From a virus: a stretch of 40,422 bases of DNA. A program made the position numbers and the translations under genes. The stretch lies in the IMG/VR virus record IMGVR_UViG_3300031999_000077, positions 1 to 40,422 of that record; one strand, written 5' to 3'. Below the pieces are notes generated by a model. That model ran no database searches. It saw only the letters and a program-made list of their open reading frames with translations, and had not been told where the DNA came from. The first letter of the stretch is position 1; each line of letters opens with the position of its first letter. Positions 6,446 through 12,463 of this stretch are shown piece by piece.

Positions 6446-6555
6446 TTCACCACCACCACAACAATCAAGACCATTAACAGGAAAATAATCGTTCCCAAGC
6501 TGCCACGAATAGCCCCAAGCGAAACCTTGAGATATAACCATTGATTATCACTCAT
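6442..6555 (-). CDS. 37-codon single-pass membrane protein
   Basis: The product begins MSDNQWLYLKVSLGAIRG and continues into a continuous hydrophobic stretch (TIIFLLMVLIVVVVVK) that is long enough for one transmembrane helix ending in lysine. AAGGAGGCCGCCG precedes ATG 6555 and the stop overlaps the next ATG, so it is sandwiched correctly in the operon. The poly-valine tail comes from GTTGTGGTGGTGGTG. Function unknown; the size is typical of small phage membrane proteins. Confidence 0.65.
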   Translation of the reverse strand: MSDNQWLYLKVSLGAIRGSLGTIIFLLMVLIVVVVVK

Positions 6556-6895
6556 CGGCGGCCTCCTTTGCTTTTCTTGTCCTCAACCATTTAGGAATCT
6601 CAATCCAATAATGTCCGCCGCGAATTGATTTTTCCCAACAAAACCCCCAAAAATCATTTTGTTGCAAGGTTTCGATAATATCTTCATTCCCAGACCAGCC
6701 TCCGGTATGAAGCTCCAGCCTCCATGTCGGCTTGCCCATAATATCCTTTTGCCCATTTTTCAGGAGCTTGAATCCCCAATCGGGCCAATGCCAAATTTCC
6801 TCAAGATATTCAATAAGCTCCAAGACAGGATTCTTTAGGACATCAAACTCCCGGATGTATTTCAAGTTTTCCTCAGTCGGGTATTCTTGGCTCAC
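6548..6895 (-). CDS. hypothetical phage protein, tryptophan-rich
   Basis: 115 residues with eleven tryptophans, in clusters such as EEIWHWPDWGFKLL, DFWGFCWE and GGHYWIEIPKWL. It appears alpha/beta and soluble. The pattern of a phage protein with 'W.(I/L)E' strands resembles small replication-associated unknowns, but I do not recognise a family. ATG 6895 lies inside the 3' end of the 59-codon gene. The C-terminal KEAADE codons provide the ribosome site for the 37-codon gene that follows. Confidence 0.7.
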   Translation of the reverse strand: MSQEYPTEENLKYIREFDVLKNPVLELIEYLEEIWHWPDWGFKLLKNGQKDIMGKPTWRLELHTGGWSGNEDIIETLQQNDFWGFCWEKSIRGGHYWIEIPKWLRTRKAKEAADE

Positions 6896-7052
6896 TGGTT
6901 TCCGCCCTTACTTCCTCGATGCTGATTTGAACAACTTCATCTCCGTCTTTAATATAAATCCCGGTAGAAACACAACAACGAGCCCTCCTTGCCGTGGAAA
7001 TTAAATAACGTCCATGTCTTTTCACGCACCACCAATATTCAGGCTCACTCAT
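6873..7052 (-). CDS. 59-residue protein paralogous to the product of 7781-7984
   Basis: The frame begins ATG 7052 overlapping the preceding TGA (ATGA) and codes 59 residues, starting MSEPEYWWCVKRHGRYLI. This matches the start of the 7781-7984 product (MNKPKSWWCIKSGNLLLPF). Both continue into a basic Arg-rich stretch and a strand with I(Y)I or VARIRV. The rest is charged. The WWC(V/I)K signature occurs in small phage proteins of unknown function. The good start context and paralogy make it a real gene despite its length. Confidence 0.7.
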   Translation of the reverse strand: MSEPEYWWCVKRHGRYLISTARRARCCVSTGIYIKDGDEVVQISIEEVRAETSEPRIPD

Positions 7053-7330
7053 CTCTTTTTCCCCTTCCCGAAATCGCGGATTTGAAATAATAGTTTTCCT
7101 GATTCCTGGATATATCGAAAGGCGTCATTCGGATTCCTGCGCACATCTAGCAAATCCTTAGCCGTTCCCTGCCACTCCCCCTGCTTCTCGATGAGACGGC
7201 GGAGGGCATCCTCAACCTCAATGCACTTCTTCATTTCCTCGGGTGGACATTGGTCAGCTTGGGAGCAATGTTTCCAGCGTCCCAAAAAATCCAGCATTTC
7301 CTCCCTCGTCACTTCATTTGGCTTGGTCAT
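7049..7330 (-). CDS. duplicated small protein, family copy A
   Basis: 93 residues starting MTKPNEVTREEMLDFLG. The first 55 residues are nearly the same as those of the 5531-5818 product, including the three cysteines in RWKHCSQADQC and MKKC, and the C-termini then diverge. ATG 7330 with GGAGACCGCTG upstream was chosen over the frame opening at 7378, because the repeat homology begins exactly there. The gene overlaps its upstream neighbour by 17 bases. Charged and helical; function unknown. Confidence 0.7.
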   Translation of the reverse strand: MTKPNEVTREEMLDFLGRWKHCSQADQCPPEEMKKCIEVEDALRRLIEKQGEWQGTAKDLLDVRRNPNDAFRYIQESGKLLFQIRDFGKGKKR

Positions 7331-7343
7331 CAGCGGTCTCCTT
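7169..7343. repeat. direct repeat copy 2 (pair with 5657-5831)
   Basis: The second copy of the 175-base duplicated segment, including the 5' half of a small gene and its ribosome site. Long identical runs such as gcacttcttcatttcctcgg and the following ggtggacattggtcag make an independent origin unlikely. Differences are scattered single bases, many in third codon positions. Confidence 0.8.
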
Positions 7344-7616
7344 CTCTTTTCGCTCCCGTTCCCGCCGATGAACTTCAATCCAAGCCGTAACCTTTTCCAC
7401 GGAACCCCAGCAGCCTGACGGCACTTCGAGATACAGGAATTTGGCGTAGTCGACGATCCTCGCCGTGTTGATAACGTCGGCCTGACCGAGCGCGTGGACG
7501 AAGTCGTTGCAAAGGATTAGGTACAGGAAATCGCCCGGCCTGATTCCGTACTCCAGGTATCGCTGCATCCCCTCCTGTATGTGCTCGGGAAGAATAGAAT
7601 AATTGATTTCTCTCAT
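7314..7616 (-). CDS. hypothetical small phage protein
   Basis: 100 residues, starting MREINYSILPEHIQEGMQRYLEYG, with a helical middle (FLYLILCNDFVHALGQADV) and a charged Arg/Lys-rich tail. The fold looks mostly helical. The pattern 'LP.H...G...Y.E.G..PG.FL..vl.NDl..A...AD' is familiar from small phage proteins of unknown function that regulate nothing known. ATG 7616 has GAGGGAGATTAAG upstream; the longer reading from GTG 7631 would bury that ribosome site. Function unknown. Confidence 0.7.
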   Translation of the reverse strand: MREINYSILPEHIQEGMQRYLEYGIRPGDFLYLILCNDFVHALGQADVINTARIVDYAKFLYLEVPSGCWGSVEKVTAWIEVHRRERERKEKETADDQAK

Positions 7617-7617
7617 C

Positions 7618-7800
7618 TTAATCTCCCTCACTCACCTTCACCGACACGCTATCCCCGAACTCCCTCGCCCAGGCGTCCTCATTATGCGAAAGTTTATTTA
7701 TGATCTGTGGGACCCCGAACAGGCACAGCCACACAAACGCCCAGAGGATGATGAACCAGACGAGGGTGTTGGCGATGCGGTCAGCTTTTTGGGTTAGCAT
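7618..7800 (-). CDS. small single-pass membrane protein
   Basis: 60 residues. A hydrophobic helix at about 12-34 (TLVWFIILWAFVWLCLFGVP) is flanked by a polar N-terminus and a charged acidic C-terminus. The start overlaps the 3' end of the preceding gene by 20 bases. Its one-helix topology and place in the small-gene array suggest an accessory membrane protein, not necessarily a holin. Confidence 0.6.
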   Translation of the reverse strand: MLTQKADRIANTLVWFIILWAFVWLCLFGVPQIINKLSHNEDAWAREFGDSVSVKVSEGD

Positions 7801-7984
7801 GCTTGGCCTTCTTACGCGGCATCTCTATGACGCGGATGCGGGCAACGGACTCATAGTCGGGAAGTTTCTCCTGCCAAAGATCATCCAAGCGGTCAGAGAT
7901 AGCCTTTCTCCTGCTGCCTCTAACCGTAAAAGGCAATAGTAAATTTCCCGACTTAATGCACCACCAAGATTTAGGTTTGTTCAT
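7781..7984 (-). CDS. WWC(I)K-type small basic protein
   Basis: 67 residues, starting MNKPKSWWCIKSGNLLLPF, then an Arg/Lys-rich region with strand ESVARIRVIEM. It is a paralogue of the 6873-7052 product; both carry the WWC(I/V)K signature. The C-terminus is strongly basic (RKKAKHANPKS). Overlaps at both ends imply coupled translation. A nucleic-acid-binding role is possible from charge but unproven. Confidence 0.65.
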   Translation of the reverse strand: MNKPKSWWCIKSGNLLLPFTVRGSRRKAISDRLDDLWQEKLPDYESVARIRVIEMPRKKAKHANPKS

Positions 7985-8129
7985 CTCCCTCCTCCTCCTC
8001 TATTTCCTCCGGCTCTATCGCCCCGCATGAAACGCAGTAAGGCACCGGGTCCGGCGGACTCTGGCTGTAGAATGATACGTTCGGCATATGAGCCTTTATC
8101 GGCGCATGGCAGCAGGCGGAGACAGTCAT
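7971..8129 (-). CDS. small four-cysteine protein with acidic tail
   Basis: 52 residues starting MTVSACCHAPI, with a second pair CVSC near 33-36 and an acidic C-terminus (EEIEEEEGDEQT). The CC...CxxC set looks like a minimal zinc ribbon. ATG 8129 overlaps the TGA of the upstream gene as ATGA, which fixes the start against the longer frame from 8195. Similar 'ACCHAP' ribbon proteins are frequent in phages; their role is not known. Confidence 0.7.
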   Translation of the reverse strand: MTVSACCHAPIKAHMPNVSFYSQSPPDPVPYCVSCGAIEPEEIEEEEGDEQT

Positions 8130-8347
8130 GGCTTTCTCGATTTCCAGCCCATCTTGCTGTTCCAAAGCCCAGAAAAGCCCTCGTCGTTCAGGCATCGTTT
8201 ACTACACCAACCAGCGATAACCGCCACTTTCCCCTTTGGCATAATCCCATCGACAACATAGACATTGAGTTTGATCACGTGGCCAGTGAATATTTTGGCG
8301 GGCTTAAAACAGCGCACACATTTCGTCGTTTGACCATGAATATCCAT
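8126..8347 (-). CDS. small zinc-knuckle protein
   Basis: 73 residues. CVRC at about 10-13 and C-SKRC (WCSKRC) at about 48-52 make a treble-clef-like arrangement. ATG 8347 follows the upstream TAA directly, with GGGAGGAAC in front. The 3' end is ATGA-coupled to the next cysteine-rich gene, so two zinc-type proteins are made in tandem. Function unknown. Confidence 0.65.
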   Translation of the reverse strand: MDIHGQTTKCVRCFKPAKIFTGHVIKLNVYVVDGIMPKGKVAVIAGWCSKRCLNDEGFSGLWNSKMGWKSRKP

Positions 8348-8650
8348 TTAGTTCCTCCCAAAATTCTCAATCTCGATCCGCTTCTTTATCTCCGAGAATG
8401 ACTCCATCCCGATTAGGTGGGAATCCATCGGAAAGAAGTAGCGCCAGGAATCCTTGACGACATAGAAAAATCCGACCGCCCGCTTGCCCGAGCTCTTTTT
8501 GAAGACGACGGCAGCCGTGAACTCGGAGAGCGCCAGAATCTCATCGACCTCGAAGACCTCCCCGTTCCCGTATTCCCGGTTAGGATTCGAGTATTCCCTG
8601 GCCACGCGCTCGGCCTCCTCTCTGAGTCTCAGGGCGATTTCTTTTCTCAT
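8348..8650 (-). CDS. hypothetical small alpha/beta protein
   Basis: 100 residues. A helical, Arg/Glu-rich N-terminus (RKEIALRLREEAERVARE) is followed by beta strands with aromatic residues (AVGFFYVV, WRYFFPM). ATG 8650 overlaps the upstream TGA (ATGA). The C-terminal part 'FFPmdsHl.gm..f.eik..iE..N' recalls small phage unknowns near replication genes. No function can be assigned. Confidence 0.65.
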   Translation of the reverse strand: MRKEIALRLREEAERVAREYSNPNREYGNGEVFEVDEILALSEFTAAVVFKKSSGKRAVGFFYVVKDSWRYFFPMDSHLIGMESFSEIKKRIEIENFGRN

Positions 8651-9108
8651 CGCTCCCGGTCCCTCCCCGGCTTGCCTTCCGTGAGCTGCTTGAAACCCCC
8701 TTCTTTAAGAGAGGCATAGAAGGTTTGCTTCCCATCCCAAATATAAGGCAAGAATACCTGGATAAATTCGACCTGCTGCATTTTTATCATGGCCATCTGC
8801 ACTTCGACCCAATCCTGGACGAGCTTCCAGGCCGTACGCTCGGCTTGATCTCGGAGCCGCTTGAGAGTTTCAGCCCGGGGTCTCTTCATCGCTGCAAAAA
8901 GCACATCGTAAACAGCATCGACGTTAGCCGGAAGGCGAATAGCAATGAGTCTTTTTTCCAGGGATTGAATTGAAAAAGAGATACTATCGATTCTCTGATC
9001 AGAATAGTCCTTCATGATCCCGATTGCTCCACCTTGGATGAGCGCCATTTCTATTCTGATGATCGTCTTTTCAACCGGGACGCCTGACGTGTAATTTTTT
9101 ATGGGCAT
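8647..9108 (-). CDS. conserved phage protein (MPIKNYTS type)
   Basis: 153 residues. The opening MPIKNYTSGVPVEKTI is characteristic of a widespread phage/prophage hypothetical protein whose first residues are highly conserved. A beta-rich region with ISFSI and LIAIRLP follows, then a long helical stretch containing tryptophans (AWKLVQDWVEVQMAMIKMQQVEF). These proteins usually sit among early replication and recombination genes, as here. Function is not established. GGGAGAGGAT lies before ATG 9108. Confidence 0.75.
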   Translation of the reverse strand: MPIKNYTSGVPVEKTIIRIEMALIQGGAIGIMKDYSDQRIDSISFSIQSLEKRLIAIRLPANVDAVYDVLFAAMKRPRAETLKRLRDQAERTAWKLVQDWVEVQMAMIKMQQVEFIQVFLPYIWDGKQTFYASLKEGGFKQLTEGKPGRDRER

Positions 9109-9117
9109 ATCCTCTCC

Positions 9118-9810
9118 CTAAAACGGAACACTATCATCCTCCTCCTGGTCATCCCCGGGCTCGCGCATAACCGGCACTGTCATGCGCCCCCGGACGCCCG
9201 CGACGGTATCCTTGAGCAACCTCCTCCTGAGCTCGTCCGGGAGAGTTGGCCCCTGTGGGTGTTCCGCCTGGCGCCGCTTGATCTCCTCGATCTCGGCCCG
9301 TTTTGCCGCCATCCAGCGGTCGTGTTCGGCCTGGGTGTCCTCCCAGAAACCCAGGCTATTTTTTTCTTGTAGACCCCGGTACGGCAGCTCCGGCGGGGGA
9401 AGTTTCTTTACCTCCTCCTCAACCTCAGTGCGCCTGGCCGAGGTCCCCAACCTCATTCGCGCCTGTTTCAATCGCCCGGCCCGGCATGAACACGGCGAGG
9501 CACCACCCCTGGCATTCATATACCAGCCCCGGTTTTCACATCGTTGGCAATACTCCCGCGCCTCAAGGTCGAAAGCGCCTGCGCTCGGTTTCTCCCGTTC
9601 AACCTCATCGAGTGCAGTGTGTATCTCGGCAACCAGGGGAAACCCATAGCGGTCATCCCGAATTTCAATGATCCGCCTCACGGCTCGGCTGAAGGTCCAC
9701 ATGGAGACGTGTTCGAGCTGGCGGAAGTAGAACTGTCGTCTCTCGGCGCCCTGTTCCCCGAAGGCGCTTTCGAGAAACTCAAAACTGCGCCCGAATTCAT
9801 CCCGCGTCAT
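9118..9810 (-). CDS. probable replication accessory/helicase-loader-type protein with SSB-like tip
   Basis: 230 residues. The N-terminus (about 1-75) is helical with the pattern 'F...W....V.......RFP...E.' seen in phage helicase-loader/inhibitor proteins such as G39P-like and DnaC-loader N-domains. Cysteines follow: C-QRC (about 79-82) and C-SC (about 96-98), a possible zinc site. The middle is Arg/Glu-rich. The C-terminus is GDDQEEDDSVPF, matching the acidic tip of SSB proteins. ATG 9810 overlaps the TGA of the replisome-organizer gene (ATGA). It is likely its partner, but loader activity is inferred from position and pattern. Confidence 0.65.
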   Translation of the reverse strand: MTRDEFGRSFEFLESAFGEQGAERRQFYFRQLEHVSMWTFSRAVRRIIEIRDDRYGFPLVAEIHTALDEVEREKPSAGAFDLEAREYCQRCENRGWYMNARGGASPCSCRAGRLKQARMRLGTSARRTEVEEEVKKLPPPELPYRGLQEKNSLGFWEDTQAEHDRWMAAKRAEIEEIKRRQAEHPQGPTLPDELRRRLLKDTVAGVRGRMTVPVMREPGDDQEEDDSVPF

Positions 9811-10490
9811 TTCTTTCCCTCTTTTATCCATTCTTCCATTGATTGACGCCCCTTCTTTGTCCCCCCGCGATCCTGGGTCCGGCTCAGCCAATTAGTGATG
9901 AATCGCCGCCAATTTGATTTCTTCCCCTTTTGCTTATTCGAGAGTATCCACTCGCGCATCTTCAAGAGCTCTTGTTTTATGTCGCAAGCTGGATACGCTT
10001 CCTTCCATTTGGCGATGTCCCCCTCCCCAATCCCCTCCCATTCAGAAGACTTAAAATTAAAACTAATACTTATACTTAGACTTATACTAAGACAGCCGTC
10101 CGCAGAAGCGGACGCCGTGTCCGCCTTCGCGGACATCATGTCCGGGTTCTCGGACACAATTCTCCTCTTATGACGGGAAGAAAGAGAATATGGTTTCCAG
10201 TTCTTGATGTAGAAGATTCCGTTCTTCCGTTTTTCAATTTTTTTGAATTGAACACATTTTTCGATGGTTGAACATAAAAGATCACGGGAAATGTTTAGCG
10301 TTTGGGCAAGATATTCCAGCGGATATCCCATCTCTGAATTTGCTCTTATATATCCGTCATCCTTGGCAGCCATCACCATAAAATCAACGAAAACGGACCG
10401 CTCTGCCGGATCCAACTCAAACCTCGTTGATCCCATCAGCCACTTATCAATCCACAGGGGGATCCAATCGTAACTTCTGCCTCTCTTCAT
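9807..10490 (-). CDS. phage replisome organizer, DnaD-like
   Basis: 227 residues from ATG 10490, with AAAGGACACACC upstream. The N-terminus (RSYDWIPLWIDKWLMGSTRFEL, SERVFVDFMVMAAKDDGYIRA) is the winged-helix domain of phage replisome organizers, which bind the origin. A variable Ser/Ala-rich linker (about 125-155) follows. The C-terminal region (WKEAYPACDIKQELLKMREWILSNKQKGKKSNWRRFITNWLSR, in segments) is the conserved 'YP..D....L..A..W...NP...K.N..RFI..WL' tail common to DnaD-like and replication O-type proteins. It would load the host or phage helicase with the following gene. A repetitive origin may lie in the linker-coding DNA. Confidence 0.85.
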   Translation of the reverse strand: MKRGRSYDWIPLWIDKWLMGSTRFELDPAERSVFVDFMVMAAKDDGYIRANSEMGYPLEYLAQTLNISRDLLCSTIEKCVQFKKIEKRKNGIFYIKNWKPYSLSSRHKRRIVSENPDMMSAKADTASASADGCLSISLSISISFNFKSSEWEGIGEGDIAKWKEAYPACDIKQELLKMREWILSNKQKGKKSNWRRFITNWLSRTQDRGGTKKGRQSMEEWIKEGKK

Positions 10491-10504
10491 GGTGTGTCCT
10501 TTGT

Positions 10505-10572
10505 AAAAAAGGGGCCGGACGCGTTGAAAGGAGGGTGGGGGGATAACCCAAAGAAAAGACCGGCCCGGCCCC
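10505..10572 (-). terminator. long-loop GC hairpin followed by T6 (terminator or attenuator)
   Basis: On the minus strand GGGGCCGG (10572-10565) pairs perfectly with CCGGCCCC (10518-10511) and is followed at once by TTTTTT (10510-10505). The stem is 8 bp, all GC, with a loop of 46 bases. It lies in the 88-base gap between the zinc-ribbon gene and the replisome organizer, whose ribosome site follows directly. The long loop is atypical for an intrinsic terminator, so partial read-through or attenuation is more likely than full termination. Confidence 0.45.
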
Positions 10573-10578
10573 GTGTGT

Positions 10579-10785
10579 TCAAACTCGTCTCTCCCGCTGT
10601 CCATGTTTCGCAATCTCCCCGACCCGCGTCCCCGGATCGGCAAGATCATGGAGGTCGCCACAGCCCAGGCACTTCATCCACTGCGCATCCTGGGCAGTGT
10701 GCCAGACGAAAAGGCCGCCGCACTTTTTGCAGTAGATCATGAGGTCGTGGTTAGGATGTTCGGCTAACGGTGATTGTGTCTTCAT
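10579..10785 (-). CDS. small zinc-ribbon protein
   Basis: 68 residues. CKKC (19-22) and CLGC (39-42) form a classic four-cysteine ribbon, with FVWHTAQDAQWMKC between. The N-terminus overlaps the preceding gene's 3' end by 35 bases, and no strong ribosome site is evident at ATG 10785. Probably nucleic-acid associated given its place between recombination and replication genes; the precise role is unknown. Confidence 0.65.
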   Translation of the reverse strand: MKTQSPLAEHPNHDLMIYCKKCGGLFVWHTAQDAQWMKCLGCGDLHDLADPGTRVGEIAKHGQRERRV

Positions 10786-11413
10786 AGGTTTCTATCCCGC
10801 CGATAGAGATTTTCTCTCGTTGGATTTGGAAGACCGCCTCAACCTTCTGCTTGTCAAGTATCAGGAATTCTCGCGGGACAAGGTTGGAATCGAAGACGCG
10901 CCACTTGAGGACCTTGCGCAGGAATGTCCCTTGAGCCTTCACCGGCTCGGGGATGACGGCCTTCGGCGGCTCGATGGCCACCGCCTCCTCGAAGTGCTTC
11001 TCCGCCTCCTCCGTCTTCCCCGCATTCTCAGCGTCTATGGCCGCCTGCATCGCCTCAAGTCGCTTGCGCTCAGCCTCGGCAGCCTCCCGCCTGGCCTTCT
11101 CCTCCGCCTCCTGGCGGAGATCAGCCTGCTCAGTCAGGTAACGGCCCATCTCTTTTTTGATTATCCGCTCGGCCTGCAGCAGCGGCTCCTCGTGCTCCTT
11201 TCTTTTGTCAATCGCCTGCTTGTGCGCCTCGTGAGCCTGTTTGATAATCGGATCGAAGGTGTCGGCGATCTTTGAGAGCAGTCCCTTTACCCCCCGCAAA
11301 AACGCATTGGCAGTGTCGAGCGATACCTGGTCATAGACCTTAATTTCCTTGGCCTTGGCCGGATAGGTCAGGGCCTCGGATGAAATTGCCGTGATCAAAT
11401 TTTCGGTGCTCAT
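10751..11413 (-). CDS. coiled-coil protein of the phage recombination module
   Basis: 220 residues from ATG 11413, with AGGAGATATC in front. Residues about 50-150 are a long charged coiled coil (AHEAHKQAIDKRKEHEEPLL, then Arg/Glu/Ala repeats). A beta-rich C-terminal domain contains LKWRVFDSNLVPREFLILD. That 'W.v.D...VPRE(Y/F)L..D...I' motif marks a family of phage proteins commonly encoded beside RecT-, SSB- or RDF-like genes. No enzymatic residues are evident. A scaffold or ssDNA-handling role is inferred from neighbourhood. Confidence 0.75.
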   Translation of the reverse strand: MSTENLITAISSEALTYPAKAKEIKVYDQVSLDTANAFLRGVKGLLSKIADTFDPIIKQAHEAHKQAIDKRKEHEEPLLQAERIIKKEMGRYLTEQADLRQEAEEKARREAAEAERKRLEAMQAAIDAENAGKTEEAEKHFEEAVAIEPPKAVIPEPVKAQGTFLRKVLKWRVFDSNLVPREFLILDKQKVEAVFQIQREKISIGGIETYEDTITVSRTS

Positions 11414-11422
11414 GATATCTCC

Positions 11423-12463
11423 TCAAAAAGGAATTTCTCCGTCCCCGGCCTGCTTCTCGAGGGTCTGTTTCTTGAGCATGAAGAACTCGATCGCCTTATC
11501 GATCTCAGCTTTTGTCTTGAGCTCGGTGATCCGCTCAGCCTGCTTCTTCATGATTTTCCCGCCGAGGTCCTGGTAGCCCTTGAGGAGCGCCTCGAGGTCG
11601 TGGCCGGCCTTCACAAGCTCTGCCTTCTCGAAAGCCTCCTTCTCCTTGGCTTTCTTCTTCTCCTCCGCTTGCTCTTTCGCTAAAGTGGCTCGCGGATCCG
11701 GCGTCGCGTCCTTCGGTTTCTCCTCCGTGGGTTTGCCTTCCTCAGTTCCATCCTCGGGCTTGAAACCATTCGCCGGATAGAAGAGATCGTCCTTGTCCTC
11801 GTCGGCTGGCGGGAGTAGGATCTGTTCAGGCGGGATTTGCGCAGCCATTTGGAGTTGCCGGAGGTTGACGTTATCGAGGTCGATCCGGAGCGTGTAGTGT
11901 GAACTTTTCTTGGGCTTCCCGTCCTCGATCCGCTGCATCTCCATCTTCTCGCGCTTGAGAATAAGCGGAATCATGCGGACCCGGCCGCAAAGGCTCCGGA
12001 TCAGCTCAATGGAACTGTTAATGTCAATGATGGAATTCTTCGAGCCTGTCGTGATCTGCCAGACCCCCGCGCCATCGACATCGGGCAAAAGGAACTGGAG
12101 AATGGCGCACTCTCTGCAATCACCCTTGTCGAGCTTTTCGCACGGACAGGGGATCTCTTTGAGCTCGCCCTTCTCCTCATCCCAGGTCCAGGCGGCCTTC
12201 CCGTCGCCCTTGCACTTGAGAAGGTTGTAGCCATAGCACTTGTAATGCTGGCTGAAGAAGATTTCCTCATTCTCAACGGGAAACATAATTCGTAGCTCTT
12301 TCGGTTTCTCGCCGAAAATCTTGGCTACTTTCTCCGGGACGACAAAGTGCTCGACCTCTGTCGGGTACTCCTTGCCCGTCTTCTTGCTGATTTCCTTGAC
12401 GCCGAGATGGATCTTCCCCAGACGGGGCATCCGGCGCTTTTCAGATAGTCCCTGGATCGGCAT
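11423..12463 (-). CDS. gp3/recombination-directionality-factor-like DNA-binding protein with SSB-like tail
   Basis: 346 residues. The opening MPIQGLSEKRRMPRLGKIHLG, the YCYGY-type cysteine cluster (CYGYNLLKCKGDG, CPCEKL, CREC) and GVWQITTGSKNSI are typical of the phage 'hydrolase or metal-binding / RDF-like' family. Members were annotated as recombination directionality factors in actinophages but are common in phages without integrase. Residues about 225-330 are a charged coiled coil. The protein ends AGDGEIPF, like the SSB C-terminal tip. The start at 12463 has GGAGGAAAAA before it, better than ATG 12490. A single-strand-binding or recombination-mediator role fits the neighbouring nuclease. 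Confidence 0.7.
   Translation of the reverse strand: MPIQGLSEKRRMPRLGKIHLGVKEISKKTGKEYPTEVEHFVVPEKVAKIFGEKPKELRIMFPVENEEIFFSQHYKCYGYNLLKCKGDGKAAWTWDEEKGELKEIPCPCEKLDKGDCRECAILQFLLPDVDGAGVWQITTGSKNSIIDINSSIELIRSLCGRVRMIPLILKREKMEMQRIEDGKPKKSSHYTLRIDLDNVNLRQLQMAAQIPPEQILLPPADEDKDDLFYPANGFKPEDGTEEGKPTEEKPKDATPDPRATLAKEQAEEKKKAKEKEAFEKAELVKAGHDLEALLKGYQDLGGKIMKKQAERITELKTKAEIDKAIEFFMLKKQTLEKQAGDGEIPF

Noticed and set aside
10511-10572. Long inverted repeat as a transposon end
   Set aside because: No transposase and no target-site duplication; the T-run and intergenic position make a terminator-type element more likely.
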